A stretch of DNA of 64,000 bases from contig NZ_LR778301.1 of the NCBI RefSeq assembly GCF_902813185.1, positions 372,001 through 436,000 of the forward strand, in the 5' to 3' direction. Below are positions 52,770 to 62,596 of this stretch, in pieces. The notes beneath the pieces are model-generated. The model worked only from the letters and a program-made list of their open reading frames with translations. It had not been told where the DNA came from and searched no databases. The first letter of the stretch is position 1. The number at the start of each line of letters is the position of its first letter. The position numbers and the translations under genes are program-made. This stretch comes from Denitratisoma oestradiolicum. Its GTDB lineage: Bacteria > Pseudomonadota > Gammaproteobacteria > Burkholderiales > Rhodocyclaceae.

Positions 52770-52771
52770 TC

Positions 52772-53515
52772 ATGAACCACGCCTACATGAATCAAACCGC
52801 AGCCGGCCGTATCGTCGAAGAGCGTCTCCCCTTCACCATCCGCATCGCCACCAGCGATGCCGATATCCGCAAGGCGGTGGCGATTCGCCATGCTGCCTAT
52901 GAGCGCCATGTGCCAGACTTCGCCAACCAGTTGAAGCAGCCCGAACCCGCCGACTACGCGCCGAGCACGACCCTGTTCCTGGCCGAATCCAAGTTTGATA
53001 GCTCGCCCATCGGATCCATGCGCATCCAGTCCAACGAAGGCCGGCCCCTGAGCGTGGAGCAGTCGGTGGAACTGCCCGACTGGCTCCAGGGCTGCTATCT
53101 GGTGGAGGCCACTCGCCTGGGCGTGACCCAGCGCGACCGGGGTAGCCTGGTCAAGACCCTGCTGTTCAAGGCGGTCCTGGCTCACTGCCGGAATGTCGGC
53201 ATCGAGTGGATCGTGATCACCGCCCGTTCCCCCCTGGACCGGATGTACGAGACCTTCACCTTCGAGGACATCCTGCCCGAGGCAGGCTATGTACCCATGA
53301 AACATGTGGGCAATATTCCCCATCGGGTGATGGCCATCCATGTGGCCACGGTGGAGCCGAAATGGCGCAATGTCGCCCATCCCCTGCACACCCTGTTTTT
53401 CCGCACCGAGCATCCGGATATCAATATCGGCGGCGCCCCCGTTCTGCCCTCCCTGGATTTCCCCGTCACTCTGCCGACCCATGCCGTGGTTCCCGGCATT
53501 CGCGTCGTGGCCTGA
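52772..53515 (+). CDS. N-acyl amino acid synthase, FeeM/LuxI-like acyltransferase
   Basis: A 247-residue protein of the GNAT-like fold found in FeeM and acyl-homoserine-lactone synthases: FTIRIATSDADIRKAVAIRHAAYERHVPDF at the start, TTLFLAESKFDSSPIGSMRIQSNEGRPLSVEQ, and EATRLGVTQRDRGSLVKTLLFKAVLAHC (acyl-carrier/pantetheine-binding region). Such enzymes join an acyl chain from ACP to an amino acid, giving signalling or surface lipids. GGAG precedes the ATG. A strong hairpin follows, so it is probably monocistronic or ends a short transcript. A membrane GGDEF-EAL gene lies just beyond. The product cannot be predicted. Confidence 0.78.
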   Translation: MNHAYMNQTAAGRIVEERLPFTIRIATSDADIRKAVAIRHAAYERHVPDFANQLKQPEPADYAPSTTLFLAESKFDSSPIGSMRIQSNEGRPLSVEQSVELPDWLQGCYLVEATRLGVTQRDRGSLVKTLLFKAVLAHCRNVGIEWIVITARSPLDRMYETFTFEDILPEAGYVPMKHVGNIPHRVMAIHVATVEPKWRNVAHPLHTLFFRTEHPDINIGGAPVLPSLDFPVTLPTHAVVPGIRVVA

Positions 53516-53528
53516 TGCAGTCCGGGTA

Positions 53529-53566
53529 CCCCATATTCATCCGACGGAATACGGATGAATATGGGG
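53529..53566 (+). terminator. Strong hairpin after the FeeM-like gene
   Basis: A perfect 15-base stem (CCCCATATTCATCCG and its complement) around an eight-base loop begins 14 bases after the stop codon and is followed by CGTTTCTTA. This is a likely intrinsic terminator, though the T-run is short. Confidence 0.65.
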
Positions 53567-53677
53567 CGTTTCTTATGGGAGTCGAGCAGCTTGTTTTTAC
53601 CTGCGGAGGACACTCGGGAAGACAAATAAACTGTTAAATTCTGGCTGGGAACATTATTACTTTCGGAATAGTCATCA

Positions 53678-56650
53678 ATGTCACGTCGTCGGTTTGCTAC
53701 GGGTTTGCGTGAGCTGTTGACTCCGGGAGTCAATGGTTCGGGCGGAACCGTGATCGACGGCCTGCTTTTCAGGTTCTCGGTGTTCCTGGTGCCTGTGGCG
53801 ATCGCTCTGATGACCCTGGCGGCCCTCGCGGTCTGGCCGGCGCGCTTTGCCAATGATGGCGGGCAGGGCCTGGATTTTGCCGTGGTCGCTGACCCGGGGG
53901 GGAGTTTCGAGCCCCACCAGGCAAGGGCTCGTCTCGCCGGGTTGCCCCGTATCGGGTATCTCGACACGCACCTGTCCGAAGCCCCCTTCTGGTTTGTTTT
54001 CGATGGGCCGTTGTCGCCAGCTGTCGGTGGACATGGAGCGCAGCTGATTGAATTTCCGTCCCGCCATGCACGGGAAGTCTCCTGCTGGGACGCCGCGACC
54101 CTTGATCCCCTGGGCCGCGGTAGCCGGGCCAGCGCCGAGGGCGGGGTCCGCCAGGCCAAGGCAGGTTTCTTCCTGATTCCCGCTGTCGCCGTTCCGGCGC
54201 AGGTGCTGTGCCGCTCCCAGTTTTCCGGCCCGGCCCGGCTGACGGTGCGGCAGTGGACGGAAGGCGATTTCGACCTGTCCATCGCCGAGTTTCATCGGGA
54301 ACTGGGGCTGCTGGATGGGGGCCTGTTGATCCTGACCCTGTTCGTGCTGATCACGGCCCTGATCAACCGGGAATGGATCTATGTGTTGTTTGCCGCCTGG
54401 TTGATGGGCAATCTCCGCATTGCTGCCCTCTCGGCCGGTTTCGACACCCTCTGGTTCGGCCATGAAATCCCCGCCACCTGGATGTTCCTTGTGCGCAAGT
54501 TCTCCATGGCCGCCTATTGCGCCCTCACCATCATGCTGTTCAGCCGGCTCCTGGCCGCCGAGCTGCGCCAGGTGGGCTATGGCCGCTGGCTCAACTGGGT
54601 GAAGTGGTCCAACGCGCCCCTGATGCTGTGCGCCCTGGTTCTGTCCTATGGGCAGTTCCTGCCGGTATTCTGGCTGCTCTCGGTGTTCTCGGTGGGTTCC
54701 ATCATTTTTCTGATGGTTCGTATCCTGATGGTGACCCGTTCGCCGGTAGCGATCTGGTATGCCATATCTATCGCCATCACGGTAGGGGCCAACTTCAATG
54801 AGGTGGTGGCAGCCTCCCTCGGCATCAAGGCGTTGATGGGGCTGTTCAACAGCGTTACCGCCGCCCTGATTTCCAGTCTGATGGCGGCCCTGGCCATCGC
54901 CGAGCAGATGCACCAGGAACGCTTGGGGCGACTGCGGGCCGAGGCCGAGCTGCGCAATACCTACGAGGCCATTCCCATCGGTCTATTCACCCTCGACACC
55001 AAGGGGTGTTTCCTTCGGGTGAATCCGGCGATGCGGACCATGGTTGGGGTGGCGGATTTCAGCGGCCGTCACTGGGGGGAATTCTTCGGTGCCGGCACCT
55101 GGGAAAATCTCGATGATGCCCTGCGTGGCCGGGCCAGCGGCGAGACCGAGATTTCCGTCATGGAAGGCGGGCAGCGCCGCTATTTCCTGGTCAAGGCGAC
55201 GGCCACCGACGGTCATGTGGAAGGCTCCCTCCAGGACATCACCCAGCGCACCCTGGCTGCCAAGCAGTTGCAGTTGCTGGCAGATCATGATCCCCTCACC
55301 GGTATCCTCAACCGGCGTGGCCTGGAAGTGGCCTTCAATCGCATTTCCGACTCGACTCTCTGCTTGGCCTATCTGGACCTGGACCGCTTCAAGCTGATCA
55401 ACGATCTCTATGGCCACGCTGCTGGCGACGAAATCCTGATCCAGATCTGCCGCCAGATCGAGGGAGCACTGGAGCCCGAGGGTTTTCATTTCGGACGGGT
55501 CGGCGGCGACGAATTCGTGATCGCCTTCAATACCAGCGACATGTCCGTCGCTGAGCGGCAATGCCGTGCCATCCTGCGGGCGGTATTCAGCGAGCCCTTC
55601 AAGATCAATGCCAAGGCTTTCATCGTCAATGCCTCCATCGGCCTGATCGAGGTGACGCCGGGAATCCTGCTTACGGAAGCGATTTCCGCCGCCGATCGGG
55701 CCTGCCGCACCGCCAAGGAAGGCGGCCCCAACGAACTGGTGGTCTACCGCAAGGACGCGCCGGTATTCGCCGAGCGGGCCGAGGAACTGCGCATCATCCA
55801 GCAGTTCGGCACCCACGCCGCGCCAGAAGGTCTGGTGCTTCACGGGCAGCCCATCATGTCCCTGCGGGCGCCCTTCGACTCCCTGAATTTCGAATTCCTG
55901 CTGCGCATGCGGGACCCGGACAGCGGGCTCATCAGCTCCGCCTACAAGGTGATCAAGACGGCGGAGACCAGCGGGCGCATTTCCCTGATCGACCGCTGGG
56001 TGTTCCAGCGAGCGCTGGAGTGGCTCGACGAGCATCATGCCGCCTTGGTGAATACACGGGTGGTCAATGTCAATCTGAGCGGCGCCTCCCTCAACGACAT
56101 GCACTTCGTCGAGGACATCTTCGCCATGCTGGCCCAGCACCCCAGGGCCGCTGCCCTGCTTTGCATCGAGATCACGGAGAGCGTCGCGCTTCATGACATC
56201 GATACCTCCCTGCGTTTTGTGGACCGGGCCAAGCAGTACGGCGCCCGAGTTGCCCTGGACGATTTCGGCGCCGGCTACACTTCCTTTTCCTATCTCCGCC
56301 ACCTGCCGGCAGATGCCCTCAAGATCGACGGGCAGTTCGTGCTCGGGGCCACTGCCCATCCAGCCAACATGGCCATCGTCGAGGCAATTTCCGACTTGGC
56401 CCACAACTTCGGCATGCAAAGCATCGCCGAATGGGCGGAGGATATTTCCACCGTCCAGGCGATGGTGGAGGCCGGCATCGATCATCTCCAGGGCTACATC
56501 ATTGCCCTGCCTCAGCCCCTGGAAAACCTCCTGGCCGCCTGTTCGGGGGCTGATTTCATCCAGGACCCTGTGGTCGCCGCCTATGTGAAAACCCTTCAGG
56601 ACATCGAACCCTGGGGCTTGCCGGAACTTGGCCGCCGGGATTTGCATTGA
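53678..56650 (+). CDS. Membrane GGDEF-EAL c-di-GMP enzyme with PAS domain
   Basis: A 990-residue protein: membrane helix (about 31-50), a periplasmic domain to about 225, then about seven membrane helices (230-410; 7TMR-DISM-like layout), a PAS domain (about 425-540), GGDEF (G609-G-D-E-F613) and EAL. The EAL domain keeps E739 in EFLLR, NVNLSG, EITES, DDFGAGYTSFSYLR, LKIDGQFV and QGY, so phosphodiesterase activity is expected. The GGDEF motif is intact but no RxxD inhibitory site precedes it. It can therefore make or break c-di-GMP. The TGA lies two bases before the ATG of the DUF1302 gene. Confidence 0.9.
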   Translation: MSRRRFATGLRELLTPGVNGSGGTVIDGLLFRFSVFLVPVAIALMTLAALAVWPARFANDGGQGLDFAVVADPGGSFEPHQARARLAGLPRIGYLDTHLSEAPFWFVFDGPLSPAVGGHGAQLIEFPSRHAREVSCWDAATLDPLGRGSRASAEGGVRQAKAGFFLIPAVAVPAQVLCRSQFSGPARLTVRQWTEGDFDLSIAEFHRELGLLDGGLLILTLFVLITALINREWIYVLFAAWLMGNLRIAALSAGFDTLWFGHEIPATWMFLVRKFSMAAYCALTIMLFSRLLAAELRQVGYGRWLNWVKWSNAPLMLCALVLSYGQFLPVFWLLSVFSVGSIIFLMVRILMVTRSPVAIWYAISIAITVGANFNEVVAASLGIKALMGLFNSVTAALISSLMAALAIAEQMHQERLGRLRAEAELRNTYEAIPIGLFTLDTKGCFLRVNPAMRTMVGVADFSGRHWGEFFGAGTWENLDDALRGRASGETEISVMEGGQRRYFLVKATATDGHVEGSLQDITQRTLAAKQLQLLADHDPLTGILNRRGLEVAFNRISDSTLCLAYLDLDRFKLINDLYGHAAGDEILIQICRQIEGALEPEGFHFGRVGGDEFVIAFNTSDMSVAERQCRAILRAVFSEPFKINAKAFIVNASIGLIEVTPGILLTEAISAADRACRTAKEGGPNELVVYRKDAPVFAERAEELRIIQQFGTHAAPEGLVLHGQPIMSLRAPFDSLNFEFLLRMRDPDSGLISSAYKVIKTAETSGRISLIDRWVFQRALEWLDEHHAALVNTRVVNVNLSGASLNDMHFVEDIFAMLAQHPRAAALLCIEITESVALHDIDTSLRFVDRAKQYGARVALDDFGAGYTSFSYLRHLPADALKIDGQFVLGATAHPANMAIVEAISDLAHNFGMQSIAEWAEDISTVQAMVEAGIDHLQGYIIALPQPLENLLAACSGADFIQDPVVAAYVKTLQDIEPWGLPELGRRDLH

Positions 56651-56652
56651 CC

Positions 56653-58455
56653 ATGACAAGGACGGCGTACGTGAATAGACCTCAGATCAAGCGCACCACA
56701 ATGACCCTGGCCCTGACCCTGGCCGGCCTTTGGCACCCCCTGGCCCAGGCGGTGGACCTCAATCTCGGCGATGTCGCAGCCACGGTTCATGGCGCCGTTA
56801 CCCTGGGCACCAGCCTGCGCACCGAGAGCCGCGACCCGGGACTGCTCCAGGCCGGCAACGGTGGGTTGGTGGGCACCGACGGCACGGCGGCGGGGGGGCG
56901 CAACAGTGATGACGGCGACCTCAACTTCGCTCGCGGTGAGCGCATCTCCACGGCGCTGAAAGCCGTGGGCAGCATCGAGCTCAAGCAGGACAACCTGGGC
57001 CTGATGCTGCGGGCCAAGGCCTGGCACGACTTCACCCTGGGGGAGGCGGATGCCCCCTTCGGCAACGCCCCCAACGGCTATCGGGCGGGCCAGCCCCTCA
57101 GTGACAAGGGCTTCTCGGCCCGGGCGAAATTTTCCGGTGCCGTGTTCCAGGAGGCTTATGTCTCGGCGAGCTTCAAGCCGGGGGCCATGCCCCTCAGCCT
57201 GCGTCTGGGGGATCAGATGATTCCCTGGGGAGGCGGCTGGTCCATCAGCGGCGGCCTCTCGGCCATCAACGCGATGGACCTGCCGGCCCTGCGCCGGCCG
57301 GGGGTGCTGCCTGAGGAAGTCGGCGTGCCCATTCCCGCCCTTTCCGCCCGGCTCGCCATCAGTGCCGACACCCGTGTCGAGGCCTTCCACCAGTTTCGTT
57401 TCCGTGCCACCGAGATCGACGGCTGCGGCACCTACTTTTCCACCTATGACTATCTGGCCCAGGGCTGCAATGTGGTCTTCGTGGCCGGCGCCACCGATGT
57501 GGTGGGAACCCGGTTCGGACTCTACGGCAAGCGCGCCCCGACCCCCGAGGTCTCCAATTCGGGGCAGTTCGGCCTGGGGCTGAACATCAAGGCGCCTTCC
57601 CTCGCCACGGACTTCGGCGTATATCTGGCCCAGTACCACAGCCGCCTGCCGGTGGCCAGCGCCATCAAGTCGCCCCGGGGGGCGGGGGGGCCCTTCCTGC
57701 CCGGCGATCCGGATGGTCTCAACGTCCAGTACCTCACCGAGTATCCCGAGGACATCCGCATGCTCGGGCTGACCTTCATGACCAAGGGCAACAATATGAC
57801 CCTGGCCGGTGAACTCACCTATCGGCCCAATCAGCCCGTGGCCCTGAATGCCACGGACCTGATCCGGGCCTTTGCCTCCAATGTGGCGCCCTCCGCCCTG
57901 CGCGGCGACGCCATCGCCACCGCGCCGGGGGGCGTATTCCACGGTTATGACCGGCGCCATGTGCTCCAGGCTCAGCTATCCGCCAGCGGCCAGATCAAGG
58001 GCCTGTGGGGGGCCGAGAGCGTCAGTCTGGGAGGCGAGGTGGGCGCCAAGTACATGAATGACTTGCCCGATCCGGCTACCCGCCGCTATGGCCGTTCGGA
58101 CATCTTCGACATCGGTCCGGTGGGCGGCGTCTGCGCCGGCTCCGCCATCCAGTGCAGCGATGACGGTTACGTATCGAAAATGGCTTGGGGCTATCGGTTG
58201 CGGGTCGGGTTGCGCTATCCCAATGTGGCCGACCAGCTCGACCTGATGCCCGCCCTCAGCTTCGCCCATGACGTGCGCGGCTGGTCCCACGACAATGCCT
58301 TCAACGAGGGACGGCGTACCCTGGGGCTGGCCCTGCGGGCCGCCTATCAGAAGATGTATCTGGCGGAAATTTCCTGGACCCCCACCTGGGGCGGCTACTA
58401 CAACGCCAGCCGGGACCGCAGCGTCCTCTCGGCCACGGTGGGCCTGCGTTTCTGA
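56653..58455 (+). CDS. DUF1302 outer-membrane protein
   Basis: A 600-residue protein with a signal peptide (TMTLALTLAGLWHPLAQA) and beta-barrel-like alternation to a terminal Phe (SVLSATVGLRF), the outer-membrane insertion signal. Family features include GTSLRTESRDPGLL, RLGDQMIPWGGGWSISGGLSAIN, RPGVLPEEVGVPIPALSARL and AEISWTPTWGGYYNASRDRS. DUF1302 proteins occur beside hydrophobic-substrate (steroid, alkane, lipid) degradation or export genes and may act as uptake channels. The ATG at 56653 is two bases after the GGDEF-EAL stop, so both are on one transcript. The gene for a DUF2721 protein follows 19 bases later. Confidence 0.85.
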   Translation: MTRTAYVNRPQIKRTTMTLALTLAGLWHPLAQAVDLNLGDVAATVHGAVTLGTSLRTESRDPGLLQAGNGGLVGTDGTAAGGRNSDDGDLNFARGERISTALKAVGSIELKQDNLGLMLRAKAWHDFTLGEADAPFGNAPNGYRAGQPLSDKGFSARAKFSGAVFQEAYVSASFKPGAMPLSLRLGDQMIPWGGGWSISGGLSAINAMDLPALRRPGVLPEEVGVPIPALSARLAISADTRVEAFHQFRFRATEIDGCGTYFSTYDYLAQGCNVVFVAGATDVVGTRFGLYGKRAPTPEVSNSGQFGLGLNIKAPSLATDFGVYLAQYHSRLPVASAIKSPRGAGGPFLPGDPDGLNVQYLTEYPEDIRMLGLTFMTKGNNMTLAGELTYRPNQPVALNATDLIRAFASNVAPSALRGDAIATAPGGVFHGYDRRHVLQAQLSASGQIKGLWGAESVSLGGEVGAKYMNDLPDPATRRYGRSDIFDIGPVGGVCAGSAIQCSDDGYVSKMAWGYRLRVGLRYPNVADQLDLMPALSFAHDVRGWSHDNAFNEGRRTLGLALRAAYQKMYLAEISWTPTWGGYYNASRDRSVLSATVGLRF

Positions 58456-58474
58456 GGACGGGAGAGACGGCGCC

Positions 58475-58900
58475 ATGGACCGCATCAGCGACATCACCCA
58501 CGCCATCCAGCTTGCCGTCGCGCCGGTCTTCCTGCTGACGGCCATCGCCACCCTGATCAGTGTCACCAACATGCGCCTGGGGCGCATCGTGGATCGGCGC
58601 CGGGTGCTCTACGGGCGTCAGGCCGAGGGTGCGACCACACCGGAGCATGAGCAGGAACTGGCCAGCCTGGACCGGCGCAGCCTGCTGATCTACCGGGCCA
58701 TGCTGTGCGAGGTGCTGAGCGGCCTCCTGGTGTGCCTGGTGGTGGCCAGCGCCTTTGTCGGCCCCATGCTGGGCGTGGAAATGGCCCACACCGTGGCCCT
58801 GCTGTTCATCCTCGCCATGGGCACGATGATCCTGGGTCTGAGCCTGTTCCTGCGGGAGGTTTATCTGGCGGTGCAGTCCCAGGGGCATCGGCGGCTTTGA
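58475..58900 (+). CDS. DUF2721 membrane protein
   Basis: A 141-residue protein with three membrane helices (AVAPVFLLTAIATLISVTN, VLSGLLVCLVVASAFVGPML, VALLFILAMGTMILGLSLFL) separated by a charged cytoplasmic loop (RLGRIVDRRRVLYGRQAEG). This pattern matches DUF2721, a family of unknown role. GGAGAG lies upstream of the ATG at 58475. It is 19 bases after DUF1302 and ends six bases from the stop of convergent moeA. Confidence 0.8.
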   Translation: MDRISDITHAIQLAVAPVFLLTAIATLISVTNMRLGRIVDRRRVLYGRQAEGATTPEHEQELASLDRRSLLIYRAMLCEVLSGLLVCLVVASAFVGPMLGVEMAHTVALLFILAMGTMILGLSLFLREVYLAVQSQGHRRL

Positions 58901-58906
58901 GGGGGA

Positions 58907-60097
58907 TTACCCCGCCGGCCCGGGAGTGAAATCCAGCAGATCGCCGGGTTGTATCACAGTGCCGGGGGCCACGGCGGCCAAACCGTCGGCCCAGACGGCG
59001 GAGGAAAGCACGCCGGAGCTCTGGTCCGGGTAGCAGTCCAGTCCCCCCTGCTCGTTTTTCCGCACGCGGATGAATTCCAGGCGGTTGCCCTTCACCTTCC
59101 AGGAAAAGTCGGCCCGCAGCTTCTGGCTGGCCATGGCCGGCGCGGGCATGCCCGAGCGGATTGCGAGGAAGGGCTGAACCAGGAGCAGCAGGCCCACCCA
59201 CACCGCCACCGGGTTGCCGGGCAGGCCGATGAAGGGAGTGGTGCCCACGCTGCCGAAGGCCAGGGGCTTGCCCGGTTTCATGGCGATCTTCCAGACATCC
59301 AGGCGGCCTTCGGCCCGAACTGCCGCAGCCACGTGGTCTTCCTCGCCCTCGGACATGCCGCCGCTGGCGAGGATCACGTCCGCTTCCGCTGCCTGGCGCA
59401 GGGCCGCACGGGTGCTTTCCCGGTCGTCGGCAACGATGCCCAGGTCCACCACTTCGAGTCCCAGGGACTGGAGGAAGCCCCGCATCACATAGCGGTTGGA
59501 GTTGTAGATCTGGCCCGGCCCCAGGGGCTGGCCGGGCATGCGCAGCTCGTCGCCGGTGCTGAAAATCGCCACCCGCAGGCGCCGTCGAACAGCCAGTTGG
59601 GCGACCCCCACCGAGGCGGCCAGGCCCAGGGCGGCGGCAGAGAGCCGGGTGCCGGCCTTCAGGATCACCGATCCGGCCTGGATGTCGGCTCCGGCCAGGC
59701 GCACATGGTCGCCCCGGTCTGGCTGGATAGTGATTGTCACCTCGCCTTCGCCGGCCTCGCATTGCTCCTGCATCACCACGGTGTCGGCACCAGCCGGCAG
59801 GGGCGCGCCGGTGAATATGCGGGCGGCGCTGCCCGGTGCCAGGGGGGCGCCGGAAGCGCCGGCAGTGATGCGCTGGCTCACCGGCAGCCGGGTGCCGGCG
59901 ACAGGAACATCCGCCGCCCGCAGGGCATAGCCGTCCATGGCGGCATTGTCGAAGGGAGGCACGGTCAGGGGCGAGACCAGATCTTCGGCCAGGACGCGGC
60001 CCAGGGCGTCGGCCGGGTCCAGCAGTTCGATCTCGGGGATGGTCTGGGCCGAGGCCAGCAGGGCGGTTCGGGCCACGTCGAAGGAGAGCAGGGTCAT
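58907..60097 (-). CDS. moeA: Molybdopterin molybdenumtransferase
   Basis: A 396-residue enzyme with PPFDNAAMDGYALRAADV, RIFTGAPLPAGADTVVMQEQ, IFSTGDEL (MPT-binding loop), ASGGMSEGEEDHV, PGKPLAFG and GLPGNPVAVWV, all matching MoeA. It inserts molybdate into adenylated molybdopterin. This would serve MsrP, encoded at 51.5 kb. The ATG at 60097 is 114 bases from the divergent hemA start, so both promoters share that gap. Confidence 0.95.
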   Translation of the reverse strand: MTLLSFDVARTALLASAQTIPEIELLDPADALGRVLAEDLVSPLTVPPFDNAAMDGYALRAADVPVAGTRLPVSQRITAGASGAPLAPGSAARIFTGAPLPAGADTVVMQEQCEAGEGEVTITIQPDRGDHVRLAGADIQAGSVILKAGTRLSAAALGLAASVGVAQLAVRRRLRVAIFSTGDELRMPGQPLGPGQIYNSNRYVMRGFLQSLGLEVVDLGIVADDRESTRAALRQAAEADVILASGGMSEGEEDHVAAAVRAEGRLDVWKIAMKPGKPLAFGSVGTTPFIGLPGNPVAVWVGLLLLVQPFLAIRSGMPAPAMASQKLRADFSWKVKGNRLEFIRVRKNEQGGLDCYPDQSSGVLSSAVWADGLAAVAPGTVIQPGDLLDFTPGPAG

Positions 60098-60176
60098 GAT
60101 ATCTATAGGGGAGGTGGCTGCATGCTACGGAGAGGTCCTTACCCATGCCCATTAGGGCCGAAGGGTGAGGCGGTAC

Positions 60177-60182
60177 TATAAT
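60177..60182 (+). promoter_or_regulatory. Probable hemA promoter -10 box
   Basis: A perfect TATAAT lies 29 bases before the hemA ATG. The -35 region (AGGGCC at 17 bases) is weak, which suggests dependence on an activator or an alternative contact. Nothing riboswitch-like is seen in the short leader. Confidence 0.4.
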
Positions 60183-60211
60183 CCAGGCCGTCTGTATTTC
60201 CCGGCTTGCCC

Positions 60212-61462
60212 ATGCAGGTCTTCGCCCTCGGCCTCAACCATCACACTGCCCCCCTCGACGTGCGCGAGCGGCTGGTTATCGATCTGCCGCGCCTGCCCCA
60301 GGCCCTGCACGATCTGTTGCGGGCCAAGCCCATAGAAGAGGCGGCGATCCTGTCCACCTGCAACCGCACCGAAGTCTATTGCGCCACGGAGAATCCCGAG
60401 GCGGCGGCCCAATGGCTGGCGGAATATCACCGCCTGCCGACCCAGCAGGTGGAACCCTATCTCTATACCCATCCCCAGGGGGATGCGGTGCGTCACATGT
60501 TCCGCGTGGCCAGCGGCCTGGATTCCATGGTGCTGGGGGAACCCCAGATCCTGGGCCAGATGAAGCAGGCGGCGCGCACAGCGGAAGAGGCCGGCACCCT
60601 GGGTACCCTGCTCAACAAGCTGTTCCAGCGCACCTTCGCGGTGGCCAAGGAGGTGCGCTCCACCACCGCCATCGGCGCCAACATCGTCTCCATGGCCGCT
60701 GCCGCAGTGCATCTGTCGGAGCGGATTTTCGAGAGCATTTCCTCCCAGCGGGTGCTGTTCATCGGCGCCGGGGAAATGATCGAACTCTGCGCCGCTCACT
60801 TCGGCGCCGAAAAACCCCGGCGCCTCACCGTGGCCAACCGCACCCTCGATCGCGCCGAGGTCCTGGCACGGCGTTTCGGCGGTGATGCCATGCGCCTGGA
60901 CGACCTGGGCGAGCGCCTTGCCGACTATGACATCGTGGTGTCCTGTACCGCCAGCCCCCTGCCCATCGTCGGCCTGGGCATGGTGGAACGGGCGCTGAAG
61001 GCCCGCCGCCATCGCCCCATGGTGATGGTGGATCTGGCCCTGCCTCGGGACATCGAGGCCGAGGTGGGCAAGCTGGACGACGTGTTCCTCTATACCCTGG
61101 ACGACCTGGCCCAGATCGTCGAGCAGGGCCTGGAGTCCCGCCAGGCGGCGGTGATCGAGGCCGAGGCCATCATCGACGGCCAGGTGACCAGCTTCCTTGA
61201 TTGGGTGGATTCCCGCGAGGTGGTGCCGGTGATCCGCGCCCTGCGGGACTCGGCGGAGCGCACCCGGCGTCACGAGCTGGAGCACGCCCTGAAGCTGCTG
61301 GCCCGGGGCGACGACCCCCTGCGGGTGATCGAGGCCCTGTCCCAGGGCCTGACCAACAAGCTGATCCACGGGCCCACCGAGGCACTGAATCAGGGCGGCG
61401 AGGAGCGGGGCGAAGTGGCCCGGCTCATTTCCCAGATCTACCGCCTCCACCAACACAAGTAG
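60212..61462 (+). CDS. hemA: Glutamyl-tRNA reductase
   Basis: A 416-residue enzyme: [15 protein letters not shown], catalytic C50 in [30 protein letters not shown] and NADPH-binding [17 protein letters not shown], then a C-terminal dimerisation helix. It starts haem and tetrapyrrole synthesis by reducing glutamyl-tRNA. The ATG at 60212 ([11 protein letters not shown]) is the family start; a TTG at 60206 is also in frame. prfA follows after 49 bases, the conserved hemA-prfA-prmC order of Proteobacteria. Confidence 0.96.
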   Translation: MQVFALGLNHHTAPLDVRERLVIDLPRLPQALHDLLRAKPIEEAAILSTCNRTEVYCATENPEAAAQWLAEYHRLPTQQVEPYLYTHPQGDAVRHMFRVASGLDSMVLGEPQILGQMKQAARTAEEAGTLGTLLNKLFQRTFAVAKEVRSTTAIGANIVSMAAAAVHLSERIFESISSQRVLFIGAGEMIELCAAHFGAEKPRRLTVANRTLDRAEVLARRFGGDAMRLDDLGERLADYDIVVSCTASPLPIVGLGMVERALKARRHRPMVMVDLALPRDIEAEVGKLDDVFLYTLDDLAQIVEQGLESRQAAVIEAEAIIDGQVTSFLDWVDSREVVPVIRALRDSAERTRRHELEHALKLLARGDDPLRVIEALSQGLTNKLIHGPTEALNQGGEERGEVARLISQIYRLHQHK

Positions 61463-61511
61463 TGACTCAGGAGCCTGTCCGCGCCATCTTCGGGTGGGGC
61501 GGTTGCCATCA

Positions 61512-62594
61512 ATGAAATCCAGCATTCTCGAAAAACTCGAAAACCTGAGCCTCCGTAAGGAAGAGATCGACGCCCTGCTGGCCAGCCAGGAGGCCACCCG
61601 GGACATGGATGCCTACCGCCGCCTGACTCGGGAGCATGCCGAGATCGAGCCGGTGGTGGCTCTTTATGCCGCCTGGCACAAGGCCGAGGCCGATCTGGCC
61701 GGCGCTGGGGAAATGCTTGCCGATCCGGAGATGAAGGAACTGGCCCAGGCCGAGATCGAGTCCGCCAGGGTCGAGATGGCGCGGCTCGAAGAGGAACTGC
61801 AAAAGGCCCTGCTGCCCCGGGACCCCAACGACGACAAGAACCTGTTCCTGGAGATCCGCGCCGGCACCGGCGGCGACGAGTCGGCCCTGTTCGCCGGGGA
61901 CCTGTTCCGCATGTATTCCCGCTATGCCGAGCGGCAGCGCTGGAAGGTGGAAGTGGTGTCCCGCAACGAATCCGACCTGGGGGGCTTCCGGGAAATCATC
62001 TGCCGCATCGAGGGCCAGGGGGCCTACTCGAAACTCAAGTTCGAGTCCGGCGGCCATCGGGTGCAGCGGGTGCCGGAGACCGAGTCCCAGGGCCGCATCC
62101 ACACCTCCGCCTGCACCGTGGCGGTGATGCCCGAGGCCGACGAACTGGCGGCGGTGGAGATCAACCCGGCCGACATCCGCATCGACACCTTCCGCGCCTC
62201 CGGCGCCGGGGGGCAGCACATCAACAAGACTGATTCGGCGGTGCGGATTACCCATCTGCCCACCGGCATCGTCGTCGAATGCCAGGACGACCGTTCCCAG
62301 CACCGCAACAAGGCCCAGGCCATGAGCGTGCTGGCGGCTCGCATCAATGACGCCCAGGCGCGGGCCCAGCAGCAGCAGATCGCCTCCACCCGCAAGAGCC
62401 TGGTGGGCAGCGGCGACCGCTCCGAGCGCATCCGCACCTACAACTTTCCCCAGGGCCGCATCACCGACCATCGCATCAACCTGACCCTCTACAAGATCGA
62501 CGCCATCATGGACGGGGATCTGGACGAACTGGTGAATGCCCTCACCGCCGAGCATCAGGCGGAACTGCTGGCGGCCCTGGCCGGCGAACAATAG
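61512..62594 (+). CDS. prfA: Peptide chain release factor 1
   Basis: A 360-residue release factor with the catalytic G233-G234-Q235 in [18 protein letters not shown], and stop-codon recognition region ending in [16 protein letters not shown]1 ends translation at UAA and UAG. The ATG at 61512 begins [13 protein letters not shown], as usual for the family. It is the middle gene of the hemA-prfA-prmC cluster, and PrmC methylates its GGQ glutamine. Confidence 0.97.
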   Translation: MKSSILEKLENLSLRKEEIDALLASQEATRDMDAYRRLTREHAEIEPVVALYAAWHKAEADLAGAGEMLADPEMKELAQAEIESARVEMARLEEELQKALLPRDPNDDKNLFLEIRAGTGGDESALFAGDLFRMYSRYAERQRWKVEVVSRNESDLGGFREIICRIEGQGAYSKLKFESGGHRVQRVPETESQGRIHTSACTVAVMPEADELAAVEINPADIRIDTFRASGAGGQHINKTDSAVRITHLPTGIVVECQDDRSQHRNKAQAMSVLAARINDAQARAQQQQIASTRKSLVGSGDRSERIRTYNFPQGRITDHRINLTLYKIDAIMDGDLDELVNALTAEHQAELLAALAGEQ

Positions 62595-62596
62595 AT

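Larger units (their letters stand above)
52410..52771. other. Divergent gap between msrP and the FeeM-like gene
   Basis: 362 bases hold the msrP operator-like palindrome, a possible plus-strand promoter (TTGACA at 52439-52444 with a weak TTCTAT 17 bases on) and one possible small gene (52506-52769). Nothing else is seen. Confidence 0.5.
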
